From: Pseudoalteromonas lipolytica
GTDB taxonomy: Bacteria; Pseudomonadota; Gammaproteobacteria; Enterobacterales; Alteromonadaceae
Assembly: GCF_900116435.1 (NCBI RefSeq)
Contig: NZ_FPAZ01000016.1
Location: 34,613 to 98,612 of the forward strand
Direction of reading: 5' to 3'
DNA length: 64,000 nt
Shown: one piece after another, positions 26,183-34,922 of the stretch
How the letters are laid out: each line of letters starts with the position of its first letter
How positions within the stretch are numbered: the first letter of the stretch is position 1
The notes under the pieces: generated by a model
Seen by the model: only the letters and a program-made list of their open reading frames with translations
Database searches by the model: none
Told to the model about the DNA's origin: nothing
Made by a program: the position numbers and the translations under genes

Positions 26183-27820
26183 ATGGCGATTCATCCAGAT
26201 GCAGGTAAAACTGCACCTCAAGAAAGCTTAGTCAATGTACCAAAGCTGGTTTCAGCCTACTATTTAAATGAACCAGATCTAGAACAAAATCCAGAGCATT
26301 GCGTTGCCTTTGGTACGTCTGGCCATCGTGGTTGCTCGTACGATGTAAAGTTTAATGAGTCGCATATTTTAGCGATCACCCAGGCTATTTGTGATTTTCG
26401 TAAAGAAAACGATATTTTTGGACCACTTTTCTTAGGTAAAGATACACACGCATTAAGTGAAGCGGCATTTAACTCTGCAATCGAAGTCCTTGTTGCTAAT
26501 GAAGTACAAGTGATTACGCAAGAGAATGATGAATACACACCAACGCCGGTAATTAGCCACGCGGTAGTGTCACATAATAAAGTGAACCAAAATGAGTTAG
26601 CTGACGGGATTGTTGTTACACCTTCTCATAATCCACCCGAAGATGGCGGTTTTAAGTATAACCCGCCAAATGGTGGCCCAGCAGACACAGACGTTACCAA
26701 ATGGATTGAAGACAGAGCAAATCAACTCTTATTAGAAGACCTTGTTGAGGTGGAGTTATTTCCTTTTGCAAAAGCGTCTCGCTCAGGCTTTATTAAATAT
26801 CAAGACTTGATCACGCCGTACGTTAATGATTTAGAGAATATCATTAACTTGAAAGCCATCAGTGACGCTAAAATTAAAATTGGTATCGACCCACTAGGGG
26901 GTTCAGGTATTAACTTTTGGCCAGTGATTGCCGAAAAATACAATTTAGACCTAACGGTCGTAAATAAGTCAGTCGATCCACGTTTTGCATTTATGCCGCT
27001 TGATAAAGACGGTAAAATTCGTATGGATTGCTCGTCACCTTACGCCATGGCGAATTTAATTGCCCTGAAAGACGATTACGATATCAGCATTGGTAATGAC
27101 CCAGATTACGACCGTCACGGTATTGTGACACCGGATGGTTTAATGAATCCGAACCATTTCCTTGCTGTTGCGATTGATTATTTATTAAATCACCGCGATT
27201 GGTCTGCAGATGTGGCAATTGGCAAAACGCTTGTTTCAAGCGGCATGATTGATAAGGTCGTTGCGCGCAATAACCGTAAAGTAAAAGAAGTGCCGGTTGG
27301 CTTTAAATGGTTTGTTGAAGGGTTGAGTAGTGGCGCTTTAGCCTTTGGTGGCGAAGAAAGTGCAGGTGCCTCATTCTTACGCTTTGATGGTACCGTGTGG
27401 AATACAGACAAAGACGGTTTCATTCTTGGCTTACTAGCTGCTGAGATCTTAGCGGTAACAGGCAAAACACCTTCAGCGCTTTACAAAGAGCTTGAACAAG
27501 AGTTTGGTGCGCCGATTTATAAGCGTATCGATGCGCCTGCGAATGCTGAACAAAAATCGCGCCTAAAAGCGTTATCAGCTGACGATGTGAAAGCCAATAC
27601 ACTTGCAGGTGATGAAATCATTCAAAAGCTGACCCATGCACCGGGTAACAACGCGGCGATAGGTGGTTTAAAAGTCGTAACTGAAAATGGTTGGTTTGCT
27701 GCGCGGCCTTCAGGTACGGAAGATATTTATAAAATTTACCTTGAATCATTCAAAGGTGAAGAACACCTTGCATTACTAGAAAAAGAAGCCAAAAAATTAG
27801 TTGATTCTGTTATTCGCTAA
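26183..27820 (+). CDS. pgm: phosphoglucomutase, alpha-D-glucose-specific
   Basis: Interconverts glucose 1-phosphate and glucose 6-phosphate. 545 aa, aligning by eye end to end with E. coli Pgm (546). The phospho-serine is S148 in [11 protein letters not shown]; the metal loop is NDPDYDRHG; the sugar loop is [10 protein letters not shown]; the phosphate-binding loop near the C-terminus is [10 protein letters not shown]. It is co-transcribed with seqA (16 bp gap, AAGGA ribosome site) and ends at a terminator. Confidence 0.97.
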   Translation: MAIHPDAGKTAPQESLVNVPKLVSAYYLNEPDLEQNPEHCVAFGTSGHRGCSYDVKFNESHILAITQAICDFRKENDIFGPLFLGKDTHALSEAAFNSAIEVLVANEVQVITQENDEYTPTPVISHAVVSHNKVNQNELADGIVVTPSHNPPEDGGFKYNPPNGGPADTDVTKWIEDRANQLLLEDLVEVELFPFAKASRSGFIKYQDLITPYVNDLENIINLKAISDAKIKIGIDPLGGSGINFWPVIAEKYNLDLTVVNKSVDPRFAFMPLDKDGKIRMDCSSPYAMANLIALKDDYDISIGNDPDYDRHGIVTPDGLMNPNHFLAVAIDYLLNHRDWSADVAIGKTLVSSGMIDKVVARNNRKVKEVPVGFKWFVEGLSSGALAFGGEESAGASFLRFDGTVWNTDKDGFILGLLAAEILAVTGKTPSALYKELEQEFGAPIYKRIDAPANAEQKSRLKALSADDVKANTLAGDEIIQKLTHAPGNNAAIGGLKVVTENGWFAARPSGTEDIYKIYLESFKGEEHLALLEKEAKKLVDSVIR

Positions 27821-27841
27821 TTTATCTTTCTTTTTTATTAT

Positions 27842-27867
27842 AACGGCTGATTTAATCAGCCGTTTTT
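27842..27867 (+). terminator. intrinsic terminator after pgm
   Basis: AACGGCTGA (27842-27850) pairs with TCAGCCGTT (27856-27864) over TTTAA, followed by further Ts. Confidence 0.85.
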
Positions 27868-27901
27868 GTATTCTACTCTCACGTAATATTAGGATCAGAC
27901 C

Positions 27902-28957
27902 ATGAGCTACTCATCAGCTACTTACCTGGATGCGCTTAAAGCGTCGGGTGATTTTCTAAGCTTAACTCGTGAAAACGAATTTTCATTACCTTATTCATCA
28001 TTCACGTTAACGAATGGGACAAATGTGACTGTCCATGACACGGGGATTATCGAGTTTCAGCCTGCAACAGCAAGCAATAAAGATATTGTGTTATCAAGTG
28101 CTATACACGGTAATGAAACAGCACCGATTGAAATTTGCGATCAGTTAATTAGTGCAATAATTAAAGAAGAGATGACCTTAAAACAACGCGTGCTGTTTAT
28201 TTTTGGTAACCCAAAATCAATAAATATCGGTAAGCGATTTGTTGAAGAAAACTTAAATCGTTTATTCAATGGTCATCATACCCAAGAGGGCATTGCTTCA
28301 AACCCTGAGCGTGTGCGCGCAAAACAATTAGAAGATGTTGTCAGTGACTTTTTTAGTCGTGGCAGCGAAGGTAGCGCACGTTGTCATTATGATCTGCATA
28401 CTGCTATTCGTGGTTCAAAAAATGAAAAATTTGCTGTGTATCCGTACTTACATGGCAAACCGTGGAAAAAATCACAATTGCAGTTTTTATTAAGCTGTGG
28501 CGTAAACACCGTATTAATGATGAAGTCGGCAGCGACAACCTTTAGCTACTACTCGTCATTTGTCCATGGCGCTGACTCATTTACCGTTGAGCTCGGTCAA
28601 GTTAAAGCGTTTGGTGAGAATGATATGTCACGCTTTGCGAAAACCAAAGAAACTTTAATTGCATTAATTAGTCAAGAAAGTGTTGAATATGGTGAGTTTA
28701 ATGCATCTGATTTTGAGCTTTTTTCAGTTTATAGAACAATAAACCGAACGTGCGAAGACTTTAGTTTTCCATTCGCAGATGACGTAGAAAATTTTACGGG
28801 CTTCGCGAAAGGTGAATTATTAGCAACTGATGGTCAGACCAGGTATGTGGCTGAGGTTGAGGGTGAAGCTATAATCTTCCCAAATGCTGATGTAGCCTTA
28901 GGTCAGCGTGCATTATTGACGGTTATTCCAATGCAAGTTGATAGCAACTTTATTTAA
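27902..28957 (+). CDS. astE: succinylglutamate desuccinylase
   Basis: Last step of the arginine succinyltransferase pathway: succinylglutamate to glutamate + succinate. 351 aa, longer than E. coli AstE (322). Zinc motif H69-x-x-E72 ([10 protein letters not shown]), substrate Arg/Asn in ENLNRLFNG, third zinc ligand in [10 protein letters not shown], and the catalytic Glu in [15 protein letters not shown]. The other ast genes are not next to it. Paralogous aspartoacylases are similar, but the DLHTAIRGS and ELGxxxxFGxND motifs favour AstE. Confidence 0.88.
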   Translation: MSYSSATYLDALKASGDFLSLTRENEFSLPYSSFTLTNGTNVTVHDTGIIEFQPATASNKDIVLSSAIHGNETAPIEICDQLISAIIKEEMTLKQRVLFIFGNPKSINIGKRFVEENLNRLFNGHHTQEGIASNPERVRAKQLEDVVSDFFSRGSEGSARCHYDLHTAIRGSKNEKFAVYPYLHGKPWKKSQLQFLLSCGVNTVLMMKSAATTFSYYSSFVHGADSFTVELGQVKAFGENDMSRFAKTKETLIALISQESVEYGEFNASDFELFSVYRTINRTCEDFSFPFADDVENFTGFAKGELLATDGQTRYVAEVEGEAIIFPNADVALGQRALLTVIPMQVDSNFI

Positions 28958-28986
28958 AATAGTTGCATTTACACCCACCAAAATAC

Positions 28987-29033
28987 AGTTAACTATATGA
29001 TATTAAATAAAATTTATTGTTGTATAGTTAACT
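28987..29033. repeat. paired inverted repeat upstream of bkd
   Basis: AGTTAACTATA (28987-28997) and TATAGTTAACT (29023-29033) are perfect 11 bp inverted copies separated by 25 bp. Each contains GTTAAC, which also forms the centre of the palindrome at 29091-29104. They lie in the 269 bp gap between astE and bkd and may be operator half-sites. Confidence 0.5.
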
Positions 29034-29090
29034 TTCCATGCATGTTTAGCGATTTATCGACTATTCGTCTATGATTAGTTGAATAACAAC

Positions 29091-29104
29091 TTACGTTAAC
29101 GTAA
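29091..29104. promoter_or_regulatory. LiuR-like ACGT palindrome before bkd
   Basis: TTACGTTAACGTAA is a perfect 14 bp palindrome with the ACGT-NN-ACGT core, about 120 bp before the bkd start. The same core appears twice before etfBA. From memory, MerR-family LiuR sites in gammaproteobacteria have this form and control branched-chain amino-acid catabolism. The link is inference. Confidence 0.5.
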
Positions 29105-29226
29105 AGTGTCGGCAGTTTAATTTAAATAGATTGAAAATTACGCAAACTTTATCCTTACAGCTTTTGCTGATAAAAATTCAAATAAGGGCAGTTGCGTATG
29201 TATCTGACAACGAAAGAAGGTAGGTT

Positions 29227-30441
29227 ATGAGTAATCCAAATAACGTATCGCTGAATATTAATCATGAACTGTCATTTATTGATGGTCACGCATTAAAAAT
29301 CCCTACATTAAGCATTCTTAATGAGGAAGGCGACATCTATGAAGGTGCAACAGCACCTGATATCGACAAAGACACCGCAATTCGTCTTTATGAGACAATG
29401 CGATTCATTCGTGCGCTTGATGAGCGTATGCAAGCGGCACAGCGTCAAGGTCGTGTTAGTTTTTATATGCAATGTTTAGGCGAAGAAGCGGCGGTGACTG
29501 CCTCGGCTGCAGCGCTTGATCAAAATGACATGATTATGGCGCAGTACCGCGAACAAGCAGCATTACGTTATCGTGGTTTTAGCCTAGATCAATTTATGAA
29601 TCAGATGTTCTCGAATGAGAAAGACTTAGGTAAAGGTCGCCAAATGCCAATCCATTATGGCTCTCGCGAACTTAACTATATGACTATATCGTCGCCGCTA
29701 GGGACACAAATCCCGCAGGCTACGGGTTACGCATACGGTCAAAAAGTACGTCACATTGATGCAGAAACGGGTGATTTAAACAGCACGATTGATAACATCA
29801 CTATTTGTTATTTTGGTGAAGGTGCTGCCTCAGAAGGTGATTTCCATGCCGGTTTGAATATGGCTGCGGTTCATAAAGCGCCTGTTATCTTTTTTGCACG
29901 TAATAATGGCTATGCGATTTCAACGCCTGCAGATGAGCAATTTAAAGGTGACGGTATTGCATCACGCGGTGTTGGTTATGGCATTAAAACTATTCGAGTT
30001 GACGGTGCAGATGCACTTGCTGTCTATGCTGCGACTAAGAAAGCACGTGAAATCGTTACAACTCATGGTGAGCCGGTACTGATTGAGTCGATTGCTTATC
30101 GACTAGGTGCACACTCTACGAGTGATGATCCAAGTGGTTACCGCAGTAAAGACGAAGAAGCCAAACATCAAGGTTGCCCAATTGAGCGTTTTCGCAAGTG
30201 GTTACTTAAGCAGGGGTGGTTAGATGAAGCCCAAGATGCGAAAGATAAAGAAACTATTCGTGAAGAAATTTTAGCGGCACTTAAACGTGCAGAAAAAGTG
30301 GCGAAACCAGCGTTAGAAGAACTTATCTCTGATGTATACGATACGCCAATTCCATCACTGCAAAAACAATACGAAGAATTAAAACAACACATTTTGCAGC
30401 ATCCTGATGCTTATCCAACGACTGCAGGGAGATTAAAGTAA
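29227..30441 (+). CDS. bkdA1: branched-chain 2-oxoacid dehydrogenase E1 alpha subunit
   Basis: 404 aa thiamine-diphosphate enzyme subunit that decarboxylates 2-oxo acids from Val, Leu and Ile. The N-terminal [20 protein letters not shown] and [15 protein letters not shown] are typical of BCKDH E1 alpha rather than pyruvate dehydrogenase. The ThDP motif runs from [15 protein letters not shown] to [10 protein letters not shown]. The phosphorylation-loop segment is [11 protein letters not shown]. An AAGG site lies upstream of the ATG at 29227. The E1 beta ATG overlaps the stop by one base, so translation is coupled. It is controlled from a region with ACGT palindromes. Confidence 0.95.
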   Translation: MSNPNNVSLNINHELSFIDGHALKIPTLSILNEEGDIYEGATAPDIDKDTAIRLYETMRFIRALDERMQAAQRQGRVSFYMQCLGEEAAVTASAAALDQNDMIMAQYREQAALRYRGFSLDQFMNQMFSNEKDLGKGRQMPIHYGSRELNYMTISSPLGTQIPQATGYAYGQKVRHIDAETGDLNSTIDNITICYFGEGAASEGDFHAGLNMAAVHKAPVIFFARNNGYAISTPADEQFKGDGIASRGVGYGIKTIRVDGADALAVYAATKKAREIVTTHGEPVLIESIAYRLGAHSTSDDPSGYRSKDEEAKHQGCPIERFRKWLLKQGWLDEAQDAKDKETIREEILAALKRAEKVAKPALEELISDVYDTPIPSLQKQYEELKQHILQHPDAYPTTAGRLK

Positions 30442-31418
30442 TGGCTAAAATGAACATGCTTCATGCAATTAATTCTGCCCTTGATATCACCATGGCAGAG
30501 CACCCAAATGCCTGTATTTTTGGTGAAGATGTTGGCTATTTTGGTGGTGTATTCCGTGCAACCTCAGGCTTACAAGAGAAATACGGTAAGCATCGTGTAT
30601 TTAATACACCTTTGACTGAGCAAGGTATTTTAGGTTTTGCCAATGGCCTTGCTGCATTCGGTGCGCCTGCATTAGCAGAAATTCAATTTGCTGATTATAT
30701 TTTCCCTGCATTTGACCAAATTGTGAATGAATCAGCTAAATTCCGTTACCGCAGTGGTAATGAATTTAACGTGGGTAATTTAACAATTCGCACGCCGTAT
30801 GGTGGCGGGATTGCAGGTGGTTTATATCATTCACAATCGCCTGAAGCTTATTTTGCACATACCCCAGGTTTAAAATTGGTTGTGCCACGTAACCCTTATC
30901 AAGCTAAAGGTTTATTACGTGCATCAATCAAGGACAACAACCCGGTTCTTTTCTTTGAGCCTAAGCGTTTATATCGTGCATCAACCGGTGAAGTGCCTGA
31001 AGAAGATTACAGCATTGAGCTTGGTAAAGCCGAAGTTGTTCAAGAAGGTACTGACGTTACCTTACTTGCTTGGGGTGCGCAGATGGAAATCATTGAAGAC
31101 GCAGCGAAAAAAGCAGCTGAACAGGGTATTAGTTGTGAAGTTATTGACTTACGTACAATTTTACCTTGGGACGTTGAAACAATTGCTAAATCTGTTACTA
31201 AAACAGGACGCCTAATTGTTAGCCACGAAGCGCCAATTACCAATGGTTTTGGGGCCGAGATTGTTGCGACTATTCAACAAGAGTGTTTCTTACACTTAGA
31301 GTCGCCAATTGCACGTGTGTGTGGTTTAGATACGCCGTACCCACTCGCCCTTGAAAAAGAATATGTGCCAGATGCGCACAAAGTGCTTGCTGCGATTAAG
31401 CAATCAGTTGAGTTTTAG
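30441..31418 (+). CDS. bkdA2: branched-chain 2-oxoacid dehydrogenase E1 beta subunit
   Basis: 325 aa transketolase-like subunit that completes the E1 active site with the alpha subunit. Key segments are [55 protein letters not shown] and the C-terminal [15 protein letters not shown] and [10 protein letters not shown]. The start codon overlaps the stop of E1 alpha (TAATG), and the E2 gene follows after 8 bp, a compact three-gene operon. Confidence 0.95.
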   Translation: MAKMNMLHAINSALDITMAEHPNACIFGEDVGYFGGVFRATSGLQEKYGKHRVFNTPLTEQGILGFANGLAAFGAPALAEIQFADYIFPAFDQIVNESAKFRYRSGNEFNVGNLTIRTPYGGGIAGGLYHSQSPEAYFAHTPGLKLVVPRNPYQAKGLLRASIKDNNPVLFFEPKRLYRASTGEVPEEDYSIELGKAEVVQEGTDVTLLAWGAQMEIIEDAAKKAAEQGISCEVIDLRTILPWDVETIAKSVTKTGRLIVSHEAPITNGFGAEIVATIQQECFLHLESPIARVCGLDTPYPLALEKEYVPDAHKVLAAIKQSVEF

Positions 31419-31426
31419 GAGTCAGT

Positions 31427-32998
31427 ATGTCTAAAGATTTTATCTTACCAGATATCGGCGAAGGCATCGTAGAGTGTGAAATCGTTGAGTGGTTAGTTGC
31501 AGAGGGTGATACGGTAAAAGAAGATCAGCCTATTTGTGACGTAATGACCGACAAAGCACTTGTACAAATTCCTGCAGTGCACGATGGTGTGATCAGCAAG
31601 TTATATTACGCAAAAGGTGATATTGCAAAAGTGCATGCTCCTTTATTTGCAATGGATGTTGATGGTGAAACGCCAAGCCAAACAGTTGAAGCAGCAGACG
31701 ATACCGCTGCACAGCCAACACCGCAAACTGCAACCTCAGGCTCGCATTTAGAAGACTTTATCTTGCCAGACATTGGTGAAGGTATTGTTGAATGCGAAAT
31801 CGTTGAGTGGTTAGTCAGCGAAGGCGATGAAATAGTAGAAGATCAAGCTGTTTGTGATGTGATGACAGACAAAGCTTTGGTTCAAATTCCGGCTAAATAC
31901 ACGGGTAAAGTCGAAAAGCTTTACTATCAAAAAGGCGATATTGCTGCGGTACACAGCCCGTTATTCCAAATGAGTATCGAAGGCCATACTGCCGAGCCTG
32001 ATGTCAGCTCAGCGGTTGTTAAAGCACAAACTAACGCGGCCAATAAACCTTCAGAAAAACCAGCAACGCCTGCTGCAAATAAACAGCTTAACAAAAAAGC
32101 AGTTGCATCACCGGCAGTGCGTCGTAAAGCCCGTGAGCTAGATGTTGATTTAACGCAAGTGCCAGGTTCGGGTAAAAATGGCCGTATTTATAAGCAGGAT
32201 ATTGAAGACTTCTTAAATGAGGGTCAAAGCCAAGCACGCACTGAAACTGTTTCGTCAGCAACATCACAATCAACACCTGTGGTAGCGACAGGCGGAAGCC
32301 GTGTTGAGCCAATTAAAGGCATTAAAGCAGCGATGGCTAAGCAAATGGTTGCGTCAGTATCGACAATTCCTCATTTTACATTCTGTGACGAAATCGATTT
32401 AACAAAACTTATTGCACTGCGTACTGATTTAAAAGAGCAGTATAAGCAGCAGGGCGTTAAGCTCACTATGATGCCATTTTTTATCAAAGCGTTGTCGCTT
32501 GCAATTAAGCAGTTCCCAGTGCTTAACTCGCAAGTAAACGATGAGTGTACGGAGTTGACGTACTTTGATGATCATAATATTGGTATGGCAGTAGATTCGA
32601 AGATTGGTTTATTAGTGCCTAATATTAAATCATGCCAGTCGAAGAGCATTGTTGATGTTGCAAACGAAGTTACTCGTTTAACAGAAGCCGCTCGTGATAG
32701 TCGTGTATCACCTGATGACTTAAAGGGTGGAACAATCAGTATTTCTAATATTGGTGCGATTGGTGGCACAATTGCAACCCCGATCATCAATAAGCCTGAG
32801 GTGGCAATTGTCGCATTAGGTAAATTACAGCATTTACCGCGCTTTGATGAAAATGGTCATGTGGTATCGGCAGCTATTATGCAAGTGAGCTGGTCTGGTG
32901 ACCACCGTGTTATCGATGGCGGTACTATTGCTCGATTCAATAATTTGTGGAAATCTTACTTAGAAGATCCCGCAAAAATGATGATGGCAATGAGCTAA
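31427..32998 (+). CDS. bkdB: dihydrolipoamide acyltransferase, E2 of the branched-chain complex
   Basis: 523 aa E2 core with two tandem lipoyl domains (near 1-80 and 107-185), each starting with FILPDIGEGIVECEIVEWLV and carrying the lipoylated Lys in VMTDKALVQIP. A flexible Ala/Pro/Thr linker leads to a peripheral subunit-binding domain (SPAVRRKARELDVDLTQVPG) and the catalytic domain with the DHRVIDGG active-site motif. The two lipoyl domains are near-identical, suggesting a recent duplication. No E3 gene follows; the shared lipoamide dehydrogenase of other complexes is presumably used. The operon's terminator is split by a mobile element. Confidence 0.95.
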   Translation: MSKDFILPDIGEGIVECEIVEWLVAEGDTVKEDQPICDVMTDKALVQIPAVHDGVISKLYYAKGDIAKVHAPLFAMDVDGETPSQTVEAADDTAAQPTPQTATSGSHLEDFILPDIGEGIVECEIVEWLVSEGDEIVEDQAVCDVMTDKALVQIPAKYTGKVEKLYYQKGDIAAVHSPLFQMSIEGHTAEPDVSSAVVKAQTNAANKPSEKPATPAANKQLNKKAVASPAVRRKARELDVDLTQVPGSGKNGRIYKQDIEDFLNEGQSQARTETVSSATSQSTPVVATGGSRVEPIKGIKAAMAKQMVASVSTIPHFTFCDEIDLTKLIALRTDLKEQYKQQGVKLTMMPFFIKALSLAIKQFPVLNSQVNDECTELTYFDDHNIGMAVDSKIGLLVPNIKSCQSKSIVDVANEVTRLTEAARDSRVSPDDLKGGTISISNIGAIGGTIATPIINKPEVAIVALGKLQHLPRFDENGHVVSAAIMQVSWSGDHRVIDGGTIARFNNLWKSYLEDPAKMMMAMS

Positions 32999-33019
32999 TT
33001 TATTCGTTATTAAAAAACC

Positions 33020-33029
33020 AGCTACGGCT
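33020..33029. repeat. target-site duplication, left copy
   Basis: AGCTACGGCT, directly left of the miniature element, identical to 33213-33222. Ten base pairs falls near the usual size for IS4-type elements. It is itself the apex of the terminator hairpin (AGC-TACG-GCT). Confidence 0.88.
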
Positions 33030-33212
33030 TAATGCCAGTCAGTTAAGCAGTTTTTTGAATAAATATGTGAATATTATTCAGTTAAAGCTGCTTAAAGCAG
33101 GTGGGGATAAAATTAGCTAAAGACCATATAGCAAAAGGGCTACAGTAAGATTTTTATAAATCATCGCTGTAACCCTTTATTTTATTGGTTTTTCCTTAAC
33201 TGATCTGCATTA
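33030..33212. mobile_element. 183 bp non-coding miniature element (MITE) related to IS4 family
   Basis: The left end TAATGCCAGTCAGTTAAG (33030-33047) and the inverted right end TAATGCAGATCAGTTAAG (33212-33195) match at 15 of 18 positions, and the left end is identical to the end of the IS4-family element at 63653-63670. A perfect 10 bp duplication flanks it. There is no reading frame of note inside. The interior has a hairpin (AAAGGG-TACAG / CTGTA-CCCTTT, 33134-33178) followed by a T-rich run. It could be moved in trans by the full element; this is inference. Confidence 0.88.
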
Positions 33213-33222
33213 AGCTACGGCT
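33213..33222. repeat. target-site duplication, right copy
   Basis: AGCTACGGCT, directly right of the miniature element and identical to the left copy; followed by GG and T7, the right arm of the old terminator. Confidence 0.88.
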
Positions 33223-33285
33223 GGTTTTTTTATGTATGATGTTTAAGTGAATGTGTATAAATAACGATATTTTACAAGGAATTAA

Positions 33286-33624
33286 ATGGAGCACTTTAAA
33301 GAAGCGTTGAATAGATATGCCGACTTTACCGGGCGCATACGTCGTCAGTCATATTGGATGTTTATCCTCTTTTACCTGCTATTTGCGATGCTTTGCGGCT
33401 TAATTGATAGCTTACTGGGCGAAGAGATTATTAGCAGTATTTATGCATTAGCGCTTTTTATACCATCATTAAGTGCAACCACCAGACGTCTTCATGATAC
33501 TGGCCGGTCAGGTTGGTGGCAGCTTTTGTATTTATTACCTGTTGTTGGTGTGCTTATCGTTATTGTGTTCTGTGTTTTAGACTCAGAAAAAGAACACAAT
33601 CAGTACGGCCCATGTCCTAAATAG
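33286..33624 (+). CDS. DUF805 family membrane protein
   Basis: 112 aa with the DUF805 pattern: an N-terminal RYADFTGRIRRQSYWMFILF, then hydrophobic segments (MFILFYLLFAMLCGLI; ISSIYALALFIPSLS; LLYLLPVVGVLIVIVFCVL) and the conserved RRLHDTGRSGWWQLL. It resembles the E. coli YhaH/YhaI inner-membrane proteins, whose function is unknown. It is a single gene with AAGG upstream of the ATG and a strong hairpin after it. Confidence 0.88.
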   Translation: MEHFKEALNRYADFTGRIRRQSYWMFILFYLLFAMLCGLIDSLLGEEIISSIYALALFIPSLSATTRRLHDTGRSGWWQLLYLLPVVGVLIVIVFCVLDSEKEHNQYGPCPK

Positions 33625-33631
33625 CACGCGT

Positions 33632-33668
33632 CGCACAATGCCCTGTTTTCATAGGGCATTGTGCGTTT
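33632..33668 (+). terminator. hairpin after the DUF805 gene
   Basis: CGCACAATGCCCT (33632-33644) pairs perfectly with AGGGCATTGTGCG (33653-33665) over 8 nt, followed by a short TTT. It lies between convergent genes. The T-run is weak, so termination is likely but not sure. Confidence 0.6.
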
Positions 33669-33678
33669 AATCTCTACA

Positions 33679-34851
33679 CTAAAGACCGTAAAAATATAAA
33701 CCGTAACCAACAATCAAGGCTGGGATAGACGAATAAACAGTGGCGACCACTGCGGCTCGTGGAGCCAGCGCTATTGCAGGGAACAGGGCATCACCATCAT
33801 TAGAGATTGCATTTGCAGCCATCGCGCTAAACGGAATAATGCCTTGAATATAAAGAGTCATAACCACAATTTGTGGTCCGCAACCCGGAAGCAGTCCTAT
33901 GGCAACAGCTATCAAGGGGGCTAAATAGGCATAGTCAGAAAACCAACCAGTCAGGTCAACACCCACCACATTAACAAAAATCTCAAATACCATAAACGAA
34001 GCGACAACCCAGGCAGTAACGAAGTGTGTATCCATCAAGACTTTCGTTAACTTTGAAGGCGGGGTGCAGGGCGCTTCTTCGCTGGTAATTTGTTTGTAAT
34101 TTTGACCTTTTGACGACAACGCCCAGATAACAACCACAAACAAGGCCATTATCGATCCAAACACACTGATGATATCGATAATAGGTTGGCTAAAAAGAGT
34201 TTTTTCAACATTCATAGCAATTAAAAAAGCGATGATCACACTTGGGATCAGTGAAAACTTCCAAATAGGTCGGCTAAATTGGATTGCTTTTGGCTGACAT
34301 TGTGGCTCTTCAATATAGTCGCTTGGCTGTGAAGGCTGAAAGCGGTGCCGACTATGAAAAAGGTTAACGATTTGTCCGCTGATGATGCCCACACACACGC
34401 CTAAAAACATCATAATAAGGCCATCAAGTGGGCGGGTTGCGAGTAGTAAAAATGCAGCATCACCCATTGTGGCTGTTAATACCGCAACCACAGAACCAAA
34501 GCTTGCTTGTCGTTTAGTAAATTGAGTGACAACAATGATTGCTCCGCCACAACCGGGTAATGCGCCCAATATAGAGGCAAAGCTCACCTCTAAAAAACCA
34601 GATCTTGCGTGTAAATAGCTTAATTGCAGTTGGGGAAGGCGATCAATTAAATAGTAATAGATTAATAGGGTTGCGGCTACGAAAACAGAAACCTGAAAAA
34701 AAGCATCGCTTAATGCTTGTAAGGTAAACCCGCGAGTTGCTGGTACAACAAGGGCAATAAGAATTAAAAGGGGCAAGAATAAGCGCTTATTGTCCGTAAT
34801 ATAACACCTCGCTTTTTGAGAAAAGAATCTCGATTGTGTTAATAAAATCAT
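33679..34851 (-). CDS. putative 10-TM heavy-metal (manganese-type) exporter, ArsP_2-like
   Basis: 390 aa from the ATG at 34851. About ten hydrophobic segments are arranged as two repeats, each with a Pro-Gly-Cys-Gly motif: ILGALPGCGGAIIVVTQF in the first half and IGLLPGCGPQIVVMTLYI in the second, each followed by a Gly-Asp/Asp-rich helix (TATMGDAAFLLLA; ISNDGDALFPAI). This pattern fits the putative manganese/heavy-metal exporters (ArsP_2 family). An upstream TTG is in frame, but the ATG gives the better N-terminus. A Fur box lies 48-66 bp upstream, so it is probably iron-regulated. The metal is not proven. Confidence 0.82.
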   Translation of the reverse strand: MILLTQSRFFSQKARCYITDNKRLFLPLLILIALVVPATRGFTLQALSDAFFQVSVFVAATLLIYYYLIDRLPQLQLSYLHARSGFLEVSFASILGALPGCGGAIIVVTQFTKRQASFGSVVAVLTATMGDAAFLLLATRPLDGLIMMFLGVCVGIISGQIVNLFHSRHRFQPSQPSDYIEEPQCQPKAIQFSRPIWKFSLIPSVIIAFLIAMNVEKTLFSQPIIDIISVFGSIMALFVVVIWALSSKGQNYKQITSEEAPCTPPSKLTKVLMDTHFVTAWVVASFMVFEIFVNVVGVDLTGWFSDYAYLAPLIAVAIGLLPGCGPQIVVMTLYIQGIIPFSAMAANAISNDGDALFPAIALAPRAAVVATVYSSIPALIVGYGLYFYGL

Positions 34852-34898
34852 ACAGTGCAACCTAAAAATTAATCAGATTACACTGTATTATTACTTTA

Positions 34899-34917
34899 AA
34901 TGAAAATCAATATCATT
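34899..34917. promoter_or_regulatory. Fur box before the putative metal exporter
   Basis: AATGAAAATCAATATCATT matches the Fur consensus AATGANAATNATTNTCATT at all but one fixed position. It lies between the M28 peptidase stop and the exporter start, in promoter position for the exporter. Confidence 0.75.
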
Positions 34918-34922
34918 TGCAT

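Larger units (their letters stand above)
33012..33231 (+). terminator. bkd operon terminator, split by a miniature element
   Basis: Without the inserted element and one copy of the duplication, the sequence reads A6-CC-AGCTACGGCT-GG-T7: the stem CCAGC/GCTGG with TACG loop, flanked by an A-run and a T-run, 14 bp after the E2 stop. The left arm is now at 33012-33022 and the right arm at 33220-33231. Confidence 0.8.

Noticed and set aside
32999..33285. Missing E3 (lipoamide dehydrogenase) gene at the end of the bkd operon as a sign of deletion by the element
   Set aside because: Many related bkd operons lack E3 and use the shared enzyme; the element sits in the terminator right after E2, with a clean duplication and no sign of lost DNA.
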